From positions 1 to 46,321 of the forward strand of contig JAPPHA010000099.1 in NCBI GenBank assembly GCA_028874915.1: a stretch of 46,321 nt of DNA. The letters run 5' to 3'. The stretch is from Paracoccaceae bacterium. Its GTDB lineage: Bacteria > Pseudomonadota > Alphaproteobacteria > Rhodobacterales > Rhodobacteraceae. Position 1 is the first letter of the stretch. Each line of letters begins with the position of its first letter. Below the pieces are notes generated by a model that did not search any database, was not told where the DNA came from, and worked only from the letters and a program-made list of their open reading frames with translations. The position numbers and the translations under genes were made by a program. This document shows, one piece after another, positions 33,110-43,411 of the stretch.

Positions 33110-34666
33110 CTAGGCCATCCACCACCGTTCCGCGATGCGGGATCCGTCCATCTGCCAGAGATTGCCAAGGTCCGGCCCGTGGGTGAGCTTGGTCGAATTG
33201 GCGTCGACGTAATTGGCATACATCGGAATGATCGTTCCACCTTCCGCGGACATCAGCGCCTGCATTTCGTGATAGATTTCGCGGCGCCGGTCAGAGTCGA
33301 GTTCGGCCCGTCCTTCGAAGAGCAAGTCCTGGAACCGCTGGTTGTCCCAGTGGTTGTCGTTCCAGGGAACACCGAGTTCATAGGCCGTCGAGAACATCCA
33401 GTCCTCGGTCGCCCGGCCACTCCAGTAACAGGCGCACCAGGGCTTCTTGAGCCAGACGTTCGACCAGTAGCCGTCCGCCGCTTCCTGCACCACGTTGATG
33501 CTGATCCCGGCAGCTTCCGCCGAGGCCTGGTAGAGCTGCGCAGCATCGACGGCTCCCGGGAAGGCAGCGTCGGATGCGGACAGGTCGATCGCCAACGAGT
33601 CCATCCCGGCTTCCTTGAGATGGAAGCGGGCCTTGTCGGGATCATACTCCAACTGCTCCAGTTCGGAATGGTAGTACTGGTTGGCAGGTCCGATCGGGTG
33701 ATCATTGCCGATCTTGCCGTGGCCGAGCAGGATCTTGTCGACCATTTCCTGGCGATTGACGGCGTATTTGAGCGCTTTGCGGACGTGGACGTCGGTGAAC
33801 GGGTCGACATTGGTGAGCATCGGGAAGGTGAAGTGCTGATTGCCGGTCACCTCGAAGATCTCGATGTTCGGATTGGCCCGAAGCAGCGTTTCGATCTTGA
33901 AGTCAACGCGATTGACGGCATCGACCTCACCCGTCATCAGCGCGTTCATGCGCGCGGACGCGTCATTGATGGCAATGGACTCGACACTGTCGAACCAGCC
34001 GGCCCTGCCATCCTTGTAGTGGCCGTCGACCCGCGAGCAGACCAACCGGACGCCGGGATCGAAATTCTCGACCTTGTAAAGGCCGGTTCCGATTCCGTTG
34101 GCAATCGCCTCCTCGACCATGCCGGCCGGGTACATCAGGATGTGGTAGTCCGACATGAGGTAGGGGAAGTCGGCATTGCCGGCCGCAAGGGTCAACTGGA
34201 TCTGGTGATCGGTGAGTTTTTCCATGCCCTGGATTGCAGATACGATCGGCTTGGCCGCCGACTTGGCGCCTTCCGCCGTATGCATCATCAGGGATTCGAG
34301 CACGTCATCGGCGCCAAAGGGCTTGCCGTTGTGGAACGTGACGTCCTTGCGGAGATTGAAAGTCCAGACCTTGGCGTCGGGACTGGCTTCCCAGTTTTCA
34401 GCCAGTTCGCCGATCAGCTCCCCTGATGCCGTCACTTCCGTGAGGCAGTCGAAGACGCAGCCATGGCCGTGCATGATCATGAAGCTGTCGGAATGGGTGC
34501 GGCCGTCCCAGCTGTCGGATGTATTGGCGCCGGCGATGCCCATGCGCAAATCGCCTCCCCGGCTGGGTTCGCTCCGGGCAGCCGTTGCCAACGGGGTCAA
34601 GGCCGTGGCCGCCATCGTGGCGGCACCGGCCTTGAGCACGCCTCGGCGGTTCATTTGGTAACGCAT
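33110..34666 (-). CDS. Peptide ABC transporter substrate-binding protein (DppA/OppA-like, Tat signal)
   Basis: The 518-residue preprotein starts at ATG 34666, with GAGGAG six bases upstream. A longer frame to 34831 adds unrelated residues. The N-terminus (NRRGVLKAGAATMAATAL) carries a twin-arginine-like motif followed by a hydrophobic stretch. The SBP family 5 body shows LTEVTASGELIGELAENWEASPDAKVWTFNLRKDVTFHNGKPFGADDV and FTDVHVRKALKYAVNRQEMVDKILLGHG. It binds peptides or similar solutes and is the last gene of the operon, after permeases and ATPase. Confidence 0.93.
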   Translation of the reverse strand: MRYQMNRRGVLKAGAATMAATALTPLATAARSEPSRGGDLRMGIAGANTSDSWDGRTHSDSFMIMHGHGCVFDCLTEVTASGELIGELAENWEASPDAKVWTFNLRKDVTFHNGKPFGADDVLESLMMHTAEGAKSAAKPIVSAIQGMEKLTDHQIQLTLAAGNADFPYLMSDYHILMYPAGMVEEAIANGIGTGLYKVENFDPGVRLVCSRVDGHYKDGRAGWFDSVESIAINDASARMNALMTGEVDAVNRVDFKIETLLRANPNIEIFEVTGNQHFTFPMLTNVDPFTDVHVRKALKYAVNRQEMVDKILLGHGKIGNDHPIGPANQYYHSELEQLEYDPDKARFHLKEAGMDSLAIDLSASDAAFPGAVDAAQLYQASAEAAGISINVVQEAADGYWSNVWLKKPWCACYWSGRATEDWMFSTAYELGVPWNDNHWDNQRFQDLLFEGRAELDSDRRREIYHEMQALMSAEGGTIIPMYANYVDANSTKLTHGPDLGNLWQMDGSRIAERWWMA

Positions 34667-34784
34667 GTGAGACTCCTCTGTTTTCAGATTCAATTCACGG
34701 TCTTGGTCAGATCCGGATGTATCGGAAACGCGATTCCATGCGGCCTGTGCCATGCCGAACCATACGGGCGATTGGCGTTCCGAA

Positions 34785-36440
34785 TCAAGACATTCGGGCG
34801 CTGGCGGAATCCCCGATGTTGTCGACGCCACGAGCCTCGAGCAGCCCGGTGAGCCAGTCTGGATCCATCTCCGGGACCGAACTCAGGAGGAGGTCGGTGT
34901 AGGGATGGTGCGGCGGTGTGAACATTTCGTCTTTGGGTCCGGCCTCGACCACCCGTCCCTCCTTCATCACCACGACCGAGTCGGCGATGGCCCGGACCGT
35001 GGCCAGGTCATGGGTGATAAACATGTATGAGAGGTCGAGACTGTCCTGCAGATTCGCGAGTAACTTCAGGATCCCTTCCGCGACCAACTGGTCGAGGGCC
35101 GATGTGACCTCGTCACAGATGATGAAGCGGGGCTCCGCTGCCAGTGCCCGCGCGATTCCGATCCGCTGCTTCTGGCCACCGGAGAGTTCGGACGGCAGCC
35201 GATCGATGTACTGACCGGGATCCATCTCGATCTGCTCCATGAGCTGCTCGACACGCCGCCGTTTTTCGGCACCCCGGAGCCCGAGATAGAACTCCACCGG
35301 CCGGCCAATGATCTCGAAGATCCGTTTCCGGGGATTGAGCGCCGTATCGGCCATCTGGTAAATCATCTGCGCCTGCCGGAGCTGGTCCTTGCTTCGCTTC
35401 CGGTAGTCTCTGGGCAGCGGCGCGCCCTCGAATTCGATCTGCCCTTCCAGCGGCGGCAGCAGTCCCGTGATGCAGCGGGCGGCAGTCGACTTGCCGGAAC
35501 CGGACTCACCGACGACGGCAACGGTTCTTCCGGCGTGTATGTCGAAACTGATGTCATGCAGGACCGGTACGCTGCCGTAGGCGGCGGTGACGTTTCGGAT
35601 CGAAATGACCGGTACGTCGCTCGATGGCGCGGGCGGTTTCTGGGTTCGCTGAAAGCTGCGCACTGCCCACAGGGTTTTCGTGTAATCCTCCTGTGGATCG
35701 GCCAGCATGGTGCGGGTCGGGGCTTCCTCGACCTCGTCCCCCTTGAGCAGGACCTTGATCCGGTCCGCCATCTGGGCAACCACCGCGAGGTCGTGAGTGA
35801 TGTAGATGGCGGCCGTGTTGAACTGTTCGACGATGTCGCGGATGGCGGCCAGGACTTCGATCTGGGTCGTGACGTCGAGCGCTGTCGTCGGTTCGTCGAA
35901 GATGATCAGGTCCGGACGGCAGGACATGGCCATCGCTGTCATCGCTCGCTGGAGTTGACCCCCGGAAACCTGGTGCGGATATCGAAAACCGATTTCGGTC
36001 GGGTTCGGCAGGCGCAGTCTCTCATAGAGTTCCATGGCGTCGGCCTGGGAATTCGACATCGAGAACACCTTGTGCTGAACCGGCGCCTCGGTGTGCTGGT
36101 CGATGATCCGGTGAGCCGGGTTGAAGCTCGCCGCCGCCGACTGGGCGACATAGGCGATCCTCCGCCCGAGCAGGGCCCGCCGGGTGGCGGCATCGGCGGC
36201 GATCAAGTCGATGCCGTCGAATTCGACCGTACCCGCAGAGATCCGGCACCCGTCGCGCGTAAAGCCCATGGCTGCCAGGCCGACCGTCGACTTGCCGGCA
36301 CCGGATTCACCGATCAACCCCAGGACCTCTCCGGAATTGAGATCGAGATCGACGCCGTTGACAATCTGAATCCAGTCTTCGTCCGATCGTCCCTCGATTT
36401 TCAGCCCGCGGATGCGGACCAACGGATTCGTGTCGGCCAT
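34785..36440 (-). CDS. Dipeptide ABC transporter ATP-binding protein, fused DppD-DppF type
   Basis: This 551-residue tandem ATPase powers the peptide importer with both nucleotide sites on one chain. The first domain has [32 protein letters not shown] and [12 protein letters not shown]. The second has [34 protein letters not shown] and [15 protein letters not shown] 36440 is used; AAGGAA lies seven bases upstream and the permease stop is four bases before it. The fused arrangement is common in Proteobacteria (GsiA/YejF style). Confidence 0.94.
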   Translation of the reverse strand: MADTNPLVRIRGLKIEGRSDEDWIQIVNGVDLDLNSGEVLGLIGESGAGKSTVGLAAMGFTRDGCRISAGTVEFDGIDLIAADAATRRALLGRRIAYVAQSAAASFNPAHRIIDQHTEAPVQHKVFSMSNSQADAMELYERLRLPNPTEIGFRYPHQVSGGQLQRAMTAMAMSCRPDLIIFDEPTTALDVTTQIEVLAAIRDIVEQFNTAAIYITHDLAVVAQMADRIKVLLKGDEVEEAPTRTMLADPQEDYTKTLWAVRSFQRTQKPPAPSSDVPVISIRNVTAAYGSVPVLHDISFDIHAGRTVAVVGESGSGKSTAARCITGLLPPLEGQIEFEGAPLPRDYRKRSKDQLRQAQMIYQMADTALNPRKRIFEIIGRPVEFYLGLRGAEKRRRVEQLMEQIEMDPGQYIDRLPSELSGGQKQRIGIARALAAEPRFIICDEVTSALDQLVAEGILKLLANLQDSLDLSYMFITHDLATVRAIADSVVVMKEGRVVEAGPKDEMFTPPHHPYTDLLLSSVPEMDPDWLTGLLEARGVDNIGDSASARMS

Positions 36441-36444
36441 GACG

Positions 36445-37629
36445 CTATTCCTTGAGTCCGGATGTCTTGTGAAGCATCCAGTCGACGACAAAATTGACGG
36501 CGACTGTCAGCAGGGCGATGGCGCCGGCGGCCATCAGTGGCAAGGCTGCCGTCAACGGGCTGAATGCGGCGAAATTGATGAATTGCGACAGGTCGCGGAC
36601 CATGGTTCCCCAGTCGGCGAGCGGCGGCTGGATGCCGATCCCGAGGAAGGAGAGCGCTGCGATGGTCAGGAAGACAAAACAGAATCGCAACCCGAATTCC
36701 GCCAGCAGCGGCGCCGTCGCATTGGGAAGAATCTCCCTGAAAATCAGATAGGTCAGCGTTTCGCCGCGCAGTTTCGCAGCCTCGATGTAGTCCATGACCA
36801 CGATATTGAGCCCGACGGCGCGCGCCAGCCGGTAGACCCGGGTGCTGTCGAGAAAGGCGATGATCAGGACCATGTAGATCATGATCAGAGCCTTGTCGGA
36901 CCCGGCCCATGCGGTAGCGATGGTCATCAGAAGAAGCGCAAAGATCAACTGCGGAATGGCCATCAGCGCGTCGACGATCCGCGAAGCCACCTGGTCGACC
37001 CAGCCACCGAGCGCTGCCGCCAGAAAACCTACCGTGGCACCGATCAGGAAGGTCAGGCAGGTGGTGACAAAGGCGATGCCAACGGTGTTCTGGGCTCCGT
37101 AGATCAGGCGTGACAGGAGATCCCGGCCAAGCTGATCGGTTCCGAGCAGAAATCGCGGGTCACCACCCAGTGCCGGGTCACCCCCGGGAAGCACATTGAT
37201 CTTCTCGAAGATCTCCGCTTGGCCATAGGGGGCGAAGAAATCTGCGAAAACGGCGAGAGTGGCGTAGACGAAGATGGTCAATATGCCGAAAGCCGCCGTG
37301 ATCGGCATCTGTCGGAAGATCTTTCGGCTTGCATCGTGACCGACATGCCGGCCAACAAGCCGGAACAGGAAGCCACAGGCGGCGAAAAACACGATAGCGT
37401 TTAAGGCCCACCGGAAGAATGTCACCTCCCGGACGAAATAGAGGATCACCGCCCAATAGACGGCGGCGATGGCCAGGACGAAGCCGAAAGCCACCATGTA
37501 GTCCATGTCGCGGAAGTATTCGCGGGTCGAGGCGCGTGGCCACGGAATTCGTTGTCCGGCGAGACGGAAGACCCAGCCTCCGAGTAACAGTGCGATCGCC
37601 CAGGCGAGGAGTGTCAGGACAGTGGTCAT
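36445..37629 (-). CDS. Peptide ABC transporter permease (DppC-like, extended N-terminus)
   Basis: At 394 residues this is about 100 longer than a typical DppC. Residues 1-110 contain roughly three additional hydrophobic segments (AWAIALLLGGWVFRL, VAFGFVLAIAAVYWAVIL, WALNAIVFFAACGFLF) before the standard DppC start near PITAAFGILTIFVY. The core has LGTDQLGRDLLSRLIYGAQ and the EAA loop DYIEAAKLRGETLTYLIFREILPNATAPL. It forms the channel with the DppB-like permease, whose gene ends 10 bp upstream. Confidence 0.92.
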   Translation of the reverse strand: MTTVLTLLAWAIALLLGGWVFRLAGQRIPWPRASTREYFRDMDYMVAFGFVLAIAAVYWAVILYFVREVTFFRWALNAIVFFAACGFLFRLVGRHVGHDASRKIFRQMPITAAFGILTIFVYATLAVFADFFAPYGQAEIFEKINVLPGGDPALGGDPRFLLGTDQLGRDLLSRLIYGAQNTVGIAFVTTCLTFLIGATVGFLAAALGGWVDQVASRIVDALMAIPQLIFALLLMTIATAWAGSDKALIMIYMVLIIAFLDSTRVYRLARAVGLNIVVMDYIEAAKLRGETLTYLIFREILPNATAPLLAEFGLRFCFVFLTIAALSFLGIGIQPPLADWGTMVRDLSQFINFAAFSPLTAALPLMAAGAIALLTVAVNFVVDWMLHKTSGLKE

Positions 37630-37639
37630 GGCGTTCTCC

Positions 37640-38641
37640 TCACTTCGGGTGCCTGAGGCGCGGGTTGGAAATGATGGACAGGACGTCGGCCATGAGATTG
37701 AGAAGTATGTACGCTGCGGCGAAGATCAGGCAACAAGCCTGAACCACCGGGATATCGCGAATCTTGACGCTGTCGACGAACAGCTGGCCGATTCCCGGGT
37801 AGACGAAGACCACCTCGACAACGACCACACCGGTCACCAGGTAGGCCAGGTTGAGGGCGATCACGTTGATGATCGGCGCCAGGGCATTGGGAAGGGCATG
37901 AACAACGATCACCCGGAACGGGCTAATTCCCTTGAGGCGGGCCATTTCGATATAGGGCGAGGCAAGAAGGTTGATGATCGCCGCCCGTGTCATGCGCATC
38001 ATGTGTGCGGTGACCACGAGGGTCAGGGTCAGGGCCGGCAGCATGGTCCGCTCCAGGCGGTCGGCCATGGACATGTCGGCATAGATGTTCGACAGGGACG
38101 GAAAGATCGGGGTCAGCACGGCCAGGAACAGGATCAGGACATAGGCGAGGAAGAACTCCGGTGAGGAAATCGACGACAGGGTTCCGATGTTGACCGCCCG
38201 GTCATAGGCGGAGTTCCTGAACAGTGCCGCCAGGATGCCGAGGGTCAGCGACAGAGGCACAGAGATCAGCGCCGAAACCATGGCGAGGAACAGGGTGTTC
38301 ATGAACCGGGGTTCGAGTTGGGCGGCCACCGAACCGATCCCGCCCTTTCCCGTGGCCTCTCCGGCGAAAGCGCTGAAGTTGGCCTGGGCGAAGCTGGTAC
38401 CGAAATCGCCCGTCAGCACTCCGAACAGCCAGTCGAAGTAGCGGGTGACCGCCGGCTTGTTCAGGCCCAGGTCTTCCCGGATGGCGGCAATGGCTTCCGG
38501 GGTTGCCCCCTGGCCAAGGATGGCTTCCGCGAAATCCCCCGGCAACATGTTGACAGAGAGAAAGATCATGACCGAAACGGCAAAGAGCGTAAGGACGCCC
38601 AGACCCAGACGCCGGATCACTATGAATAATACGGAGTGCAT
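37640..38641 (-). CDS. Peptide ABC transporter permease (DppB-like)
   Basis: The 333-residue inner-membrane protein begins MHSVLFIVIRRLGLGVLTLFAVSVMIFLSVNMLPGD, the standard DppB/OppB N-terminus. It has the EAA loop YIEMARLKGISPFRVIVVHALPNALAPIINVIAL and the C-terminal VYPGIGQLFVDSVKIRDIPVVQ. ATG 38641 has an AAAGGA site upstream; the longer frame to 38677 adds 12 residues. It starts 81 bp after proline iminopeptidase ends, on the same strand. Confidence 0.94.
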   Translation of the reverse strand: MHSVLFIVIRRLGLGVLTLFAVSVMIFLSVNMLPGDFAEAILGQGATPEAIAAIREDLGLNKPAVTRYFDWLFGVLTGDFGTSFAQANFSAFAGEATGKGGIGSVAAQLEPRFMNTLFLAMVSALISVPLSLTLGILAALFRNSAYDRAVNIGTLSSISSPEFFLAYVLILFLAVLTPIFPSLSNIYADMSMADRLERTMLPALTLTLVVTAHMMRMTRAAIINLLASPYIEMARLKGISPFRVIVVHALPNALAPIINVIALNLAYLVTGVVVVEVVFVYPGIGQLFVDSVKIRDIPVVQACCLIFAAAYILLNLMADVLSIISNPRLRHPK

Positions 38642-38722
38642 CGCTTTGTTCCTTTCAAAGCCCATCCATAACTTCAATATGCCAGCCGCGCAATTTCCGG
38701 CACCTGCCCTGTCCGGCGCCGA

Positions 38723-39754
38723 TCAGACAAAGGTGTGCATGACCTCAAGCAGTCTTGCGGCGATGCCGGGTTCGGTCACCGAATGACCGGCGTTGGGGAC
38801 CAGGGACAACGTTGAAGCCGGCCAGGCAGCGTGAAGGGCGAATGCGGAGTCAGGCGGGCAAATCATGTCATAGCGCCCCTGGACGATGGTCCCGGGCAAC
38901 TGCCGGATGGCCGCCATGTCCCGCAGGATCTGGCCGTCCTCGTCAAGGAATCCGCCGTGGGTGAAATAGTGGTTTTCCAGCCGGGCGATGGCAATCGCAT
39001 AGGCGTCCGAGACCGGACCGGCAATCTCTGTCGCCTTTACAGACGCGAGCGCGTTTTCCCAAAGCGCCCAGGCTTGGGCATAGCGCTTGCGGATCCGGGC
39101 GTCGGGGCCGAAGAGCCCCCGGTGGAACCCGGAGATCACGTCGTCTCTCTCCGCTTCGGGCAGGACGCCGATGAAACGCTGCCAGCGCTCCGGAAAGAAA
39201 CGGGCTGCACCGCCACCGTAGAACCAGTCCAGCTCTCGCTGCGTGGACAGGAACGGACCTCTCAGAACCAGATGCCGGACCCGTCCCGGGTGCCTTTGTG
39301 CGTAGAGCAGTCCAAGTGTCGCGCCCCAGGATCCCCCGAACACGATCCAACGGTCGATCCCGAGTCCCGTCCGGATCGTCTCGATGTCGTCGATGAGATC
39401 CCATGTTGTGTTGTTCCGGACCGAGGCATGGGGTTGGGACCGGCCGCATCCGCGCTGGTCGAACAGAACGACGTGAAACGACCCAGGATCGAAGAAGCGT
39501 CTGAGGGTCGGGTGGATACCGCCGCCCGGGCCGCCGTGCAGGACCAGAACCGGTGTCGCCTCCGGCGTTCCGCATTGCTCGACGTAGATCCGGTGCCCGC
39601 CGGACACCGGCAGCATTCGGGCATCGAACGGGCGTTGGGGCTGAAACAGGCCCGCCGGTGCCGAGCGCGGTTCGGGATCCGGCCGGGATTGGTCGCCCGA
39701 CCGCTGTCGGGGTGCGACGGCGGCGCGATTGTCAAGGTGTTCGGCAAAGGGCAT
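38723..39754 (-). CDS. pip: Proline iminopeptidase
   Basis: This alpha/beta-hydrolase (343 residues as read) cleaves N-terminal proline from peptides. Visible are VLHGGPGGGIHPTLRRFFDP (oxyanion region), VVLFDQRGCGRSQPH, nucleophile S142 in FGGSWGATLGLLYA, the acid in VQGRYDMICPP and the His in VPNAGHSV. The first ~35 residues are not typical of the family, so the true start may be a later codon before PFDARMLPVSGGHRIYVEQCG. It is the first gene of a likely operon with the peptide importer, matching uptake with intracellular breakdown. It is divergent from ubiG. Confidence 0.92.
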   Translation of the reverse strand: MPFAEHLDNRAAVAPRQRSGDQSRPDPEPRSAPAGLFQPQRPFDARMLPVSGGHRIYVEQCGTPEATPVLVLHGGPGGGIHPTLRRFFDPGSFHVVLFDQRGCGRSQPHASVRNNTTWDLIDDIETIRTGLGIDRWIVFGGSWGATLGLLYAQRHPGRVRHLVLRGPFLSTQRELDWFYGGGAARFFPERWQRFIGVLPEAERDDVISGFHRGLFGPDARIRKRYAQAWALWENALASVKATEIAGPVSDAYAIAIARLENHYFTHGGFLDEDGQILRDMAAIRQLPGTIVQGRYDMICPPDSAFALHAAWPASTLSLVPNAGHSVTEPGIAARLLEVMHTFV

Positions 39755-39916
39755 GTTTCGGGCGTGTCGGCGTGGGTATCCGTGAGCGTGCGTCGATGCG
39801 GGTTTGCGTCCGATCTATTGTCCGGCCCGGACCTGCCGTAGGATACGGGAGACGGTGAGACCCTTCCGGCCGGCCGACCTAAGCCGGTTATGGTGGATTC
39901 CTGACAGGAAGACAGC

Positions 39917-40702
39917 GTGAACACAATGACCAACACTTCCGCGAGTACAGTCGATCCTGGGGAGGTCGAACGGTTCGACGCGATGGCATCGGAATGGTGG
40001 TCACCCCACGGCAAGTTCCGGCCGCTTCACATGTTGAACCCATGCCGTCTCGACGTCATTGTGGAACAGATAAAGGTGGAGTTCCGGCGCTTGCATATAG
40101 CGGAGGAGCCCTTCCAGGGTCTCGCGCTTCTCGACATCGGCTGTGGTGGCGGTCTGCTCGCGGAACCGATGGCCAGGCTGGGTGCCCGGGTTACCGGGAT
40201 CGATCCGGCGCCGGGCTGTATCGGCGCTGCCAGGGCGCATGCCGACGCCTCCGGCCTCGAAATAGATTACCGCTGCGCCACGGCGGAGGACCTCGCTGAA
40301 GCTGGCGAGGGATTCGACGTCATCCTCGCCATGGAGGTCATAGAGCATGTCTCCCGCCCGGAGGACTTTCTCGCAATCTGCCGGTCACTGGTGCGGCCAG
40401 GCGGGATGCTGATCTGTTCGACGATCAACCGGACGCCCGCCAGTTACGTGAAGGCGATCATCGGTGCCGAGTTCGTGCTGCGGTGGCTCCCGCGGGGCAC
40501 ACATGACTGGCGGCGGTTCATCACGCCAGCCGAACTCGACTCCCTGCTGATCGGCGCCGGGCTGGACCCGGTCGACTGCAAGGGCTTCGTGTTCGATCCG
40601 TTTCGTTGGAGCTGGTCGGTTTCCGACAGCGACACTCGCGTCAACTACGTCACAACGAGCCTCCGTCCGGAGACCGGGACTGACGGGCCGGAGCGAGATT
40701 GA
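39917..40702 (+). CDS. ubiG: Ubiquinone biosynthesis O-methyltransferase
   Basis: The 261-residue SAM-dependent enzyme performs both O-methylations of ubiquinone synthesis. Features are the N-terminal [30 protein letters not shown] signature, SAM motif [27 protein letters not shown], and [13 protein letters not shown]. The late block [15 protein letters not shown] is characteristic of UbiG. An alternative ATG lies three codons downstream. It is divergent from pip and convergent with the TPR gene. Confidence 0.95.
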   Translation: MNTMTNTSASTVDPGEVERFDAMASEWWSPHGKFRPLHMLNPCRLDVIVEQIKVEFRRLHIAEEPFQGLALLDIGCGGGLLAEPMARLGARVTGIDPAPGCIGAARAHADASGLEIDYRCATAEDLAEAGEGFDVILAMEVIEHVSRPEDFLAICRSLVRPGGMLICSTINRTPASYVKAIIGAEFVLRWLPRGTHDWRRFITPAELDSLLIGAGLDPVDCKGFVFDPFRWSWSVSDSDTRVNYVTTSLRPETGTDGPERD

Positions 40703-40738
40703 CGTCCGACGGCCGGTGGTGGCCGACCGGAGACGATG

Positions 40739-42391
40739 TCACTCCAGGCGGCAGAAGCAGGAGGTGCGGATCGGAACGTCGGCGCGTGCAAGTGCGAGGT
40801 CCAGCCTCTGGCGGACGATCGCAGCCAGGTCGTCCTGGCCGAGGCGTTCCAGGCACTCCTGGTAACCGCTCAGACTCCAGACGTTGTCGGGATGCTGGCA
40901 AGCACGGCTCAACGTGTCATCGAAGCCGAGATCTGCCCGGTAAACGGCCGCCGCTTCGTCAATGCGACCCTGTTCCAGAAGCAGGGCACCGAGGGCATGT
41001 CGGACCGGCTGCATCCAGCCCCAAGGTTCGTCATAGGGGAGGCTGTCGTCGAGCTTCACAGCGGTCCGGAGATGGGCGAATCCTGCGTCGATGTCGCCTT
41101 TGCGGTAGCGGATTTCGCCGCGCATCATCTCGCGTGCGACGGCCAGGATGTCGCGGCAGGAGTTGTTGAACAGGTATCGGGATTCCGGCACCCGGTCGTA
41201 GGCTGCATCGAAGGCTTCGGCTTCCCGGTCTGCCGCCTCCGTCTCCCCGCGCGAGGCTCGTGCGATGGCCCGTGCATAACGCATCGTTGCCGTCGTCACC
41301 GAGTAGAGATCCGGATCCCGGGGAAGGTCCTGTTCGAGTATCTCTGGCCATTTGCCGAAACGGATCAGCACATGCTGCCGGACCGGGACGAATCCCTCCA
41401 GCCAGTCTGCCATCGGCGGTGACTCGACCCGGAGAAGCGTCTCGGGAAGCGTCCCGATCATGTCGTCGGCCGCGGCGAGGGCCGGGCCAAACTGGCCGAG
41501 GAACATCGCCCCGTAGGCCCGGAAATGGAAGTTGTGGCAACGATAGAGAGTGTAGAAGTTGACCGATCCCCGTTTCTCGACGTAGCGGCCATCGGCGAGG
41601 ATGGCGGCACCGTTCGAATCGACGACGCTGAGATAGTCCCCGCACAGGACATCGATATGGGTCGGCATGTGCTGAAGATGTCCGGCGTCCGGAATCAGGT
41701 CTCGCAGGAGATCGCCGGCCGGAAGGGCCTTTTCCGGAGTGGGGGACATCTCCATGAGATGAATGTACATGTGCAGGAGACCTGGATGCGGCCTGGCGCC
41801 GGTCTCCGAGAGGCGTGTCATGGCTCCCTCGAGAACGGCTCTGGCTTCGGCCGTGTCGGCACCGTCGGCGATGGCGCCGGTGGCCAGGTCCCAGAGCGCC
41901 CAGGGGGACCGGTTCATGAGTGCCTCTGCGAACAGGGCCTCGACATCCGTGTCTCCGGGACAGTCGCGGTTGACGGTCCGCATCGCCGCTGCGTAAGCGT
42001 CGTTCCAGGCGGTCATGTCACCAGGGGACTCGCGCTCCGGATAGCGTTTCAGGAGGGCGTCGATCAGGCTCCGTTCCGTCGCGGTGCCGGTCGCCGAGAG
42101 TGTCTTCGCCTGCCGGGCCGAATCGAAGGCTGCTTGCAGGCATTCCGTCAACTCATTGTCGTCGAAGGCCTCCCAGGGCTTGTTATAGTTCGGCCCGATT
42201 GCATAGGAGAGCCCCCAATGAGCCATGGCGCAGTCTGGATCCGCCTCGAGGGCCTTTCGGAAGCAGTGAATCGCCTCCTCATGATTGAATCCATAGGTCC
42301 AGGCGAGCCCCCGGTCGAACCACGCCTGGGCTTCGGCGGAGGCTGTCGTTATCGGACGCCCGAAACCGCCGAGGTCGAATTCATAGGTCAT
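40739..42391 (-). CDS. Tetratricopeptide repeat protein of unknown function
   Basis: This cytoplasmic protein of about 550 residues has TPR-like helices at the N-terminus (AWFDRGLAWTYGFNHEEAIHCFRKALEADPDCAMAHWGLSYAIG) and C-terminus (ALGALLLEQGRIDEAAAVYRADLGFDD, then SLSGYQECLERLGQDDLA). It has conserved HMPTHIDVLCGDY and YRCHNFHFRAYGAMFLGQ blocks and the ending TSCFCRLE. This whole-protein family is widespread in bacteria but uncharacterised. Protein-protein scaffolding is assumed from the repeats. ATG 42391 is chosen because the N-terminal family block begins there; upstream frame to 42550 is unlike the family. Confidence 0.85.
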   Translation of the reverse strand: MTYEFDLGGFGRPITTASAEAQAWFDRGLAWTYGFNHEEAIHCFRKALEADPDCAMAHWGLSYAIGPNYNKPWEAFDDNELTECLQAAFDSARQAKTLSATGTATERSLIDALLKRYPERESPGDMTAWNDAYAAAMRTVNRDCPGDTDVEALFAEALMNRSPWALWDLATGAIADGADTAEARAVLEGAMTRLSETGARPHPGLLHMYIHLMEMSPTPEKALPAGDLLRDLIPDAGHLQHMPTHIDVLCGDYLSVVDSNGAAILADGRYVEKRGSVNFYTLYRCHNFHFRAYGAMFLGQFGPALAAADDMIGTLPETLLRVESPPMADWLEGFVPVRQHVLIRFGKWPEILEQDLPRDPDLYSVTTATMRYARAIARASRGETEAADREAEAFDAAYDRVPESRYLFNNSCRDILAVAREMMRGEIRYRKGDIDAGFAHLRTAVKLDDSLPYDEPWGWMQPVRHALGALLLEQGRIDEAAAVYRADLGFDDTLSRACQHPDNVWSLSGYQECLERLGQDDLAAIVRQRLDLALARADVPIRTSCFCRLE

Positions 42392-42828
42392 CGCCTGTCC
42401 CCTTTTCCCGTGATCTCTCCGGTTCCCGTGCCTTGAATCTCCGCGCCGGGTCCGGCCCCCGCCTTCAAGGCCGGGCCGATTGGGGTCCGGACTCGCCGCT
42501 AAGGGGCACCACCCGTCATGTGCCGGACTGTCCCGGGATTCGAAAGGCACTGCGTGCCCCCCGCGATCCCGGAAATCGGATCTGGACCCGTGGATGCGTC
42601 AGCGCCATGCAGACGAGGTTTGTCAAGTCGAAACTGGTCCCGCGGATGCGCCGGGCCTGCATTTTGTCGAGGATCGATCCCGGCCCGGCATCGCCAGGAT
42701 CGGCGGTTGCACCGGAATGGGCGGGAAGTGGTTTCCCGGACAGCCGACGGATCCCGGACGGCCGGTTCCAGTCAAGCGGATCCTGCCCGGCACGCGGCAC
42801 GGGACATGTCGGGGACGTGAGGGCATTG
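42392..42828. other. Non-coding gap
   Basis: About 440 bp between divergent genes. Long open frames cross it because of high GC content, but none shows family motifs. It may hold the promoters of the TPR gene and of the oxidase relic. Confidence 0.4.
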
Positions 42829-43405
42829 ATGCATGGCAGATCGGAAGTGATCGTCGAAGGTGCCGGAATTGCCGGCCTCGTGGCGGCGCTGGCACTGCCC
42901 GGCAAGGGATGCGACGTCACGCTGTTCGACCGGTGGGAACCGGGTCATGTTCGGGCGTCACCGTCCGACACCACGCGGATCCTGCGGATGATCCACGGGC
43001 GGGACGAACTCCAAACCGAGTGGGTACGGCAATCCCGGCTGCGCCGGCTCGAACTTCAGGAGGAGATGACGACGATCTTCGTCCCCTGAAGAGCACAGGT
43101 TCTGGCCGGTCGTGCCGACACGACATGGGAAGACGAGACGCCTGGTTCGTTCGTGCGCATGGGATACCGCGATTTCTCGTTGGCACCGACGACATCATCC
43201 GGCGGTTCCCGCCGTTTCGCTGCCAGGATGTTGCCTGCGGGATTCTCGAACCGGACACGATGTCCGGTCATCCACTGGTCGACATGAATTCCGATGTTCC
43301 GGCGCGAAATTCATGCGGCCGGGCTGTCCGCAGGCGAAACGGGCGATCGATGGTTGACAGCGGTCCCGAGCGCTGTTTGATCCCACGGACCCCGGGGGAC
43401 GGCTG
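42829..43405 (+). pseudogene. Broken FAD-dependent oxidase (sarcosine/N-methyltryptophan oxidase-like)
   Basis: The first 86 codons read HGRSEVIVEGAGIAGLVAALALPGKG, with a Rossmann G-x-G-x-x-G. FDRWEPGHVRASPSDTTRILRMIHGRDELQTEW follows, the expected N-terminus of MSOX/MTOX-type flavoenzymes. The frame then ends in TGA. Family-like sequence resumes in another frame around 43170-43300: DDIIRRFPPFRCQDVACGILEPDTMSGHPLVD, compare R-R-F-P-x-F...G-x-x-E-P...G. The rest of the ~380-residue protein is missing. This is a decayed gene, lying directly upstream of an intact flavoprotein. Confidence 0.65.
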
Positions 43406-43411
43406 AACGCG

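Noticed and set aside
32849-34426. A 525-codon plus-strand frame opposite the peptide-binding protein gene
   Set aside because: It overlaps fadH and the well-supported binding protein, and has no recognisable domain.
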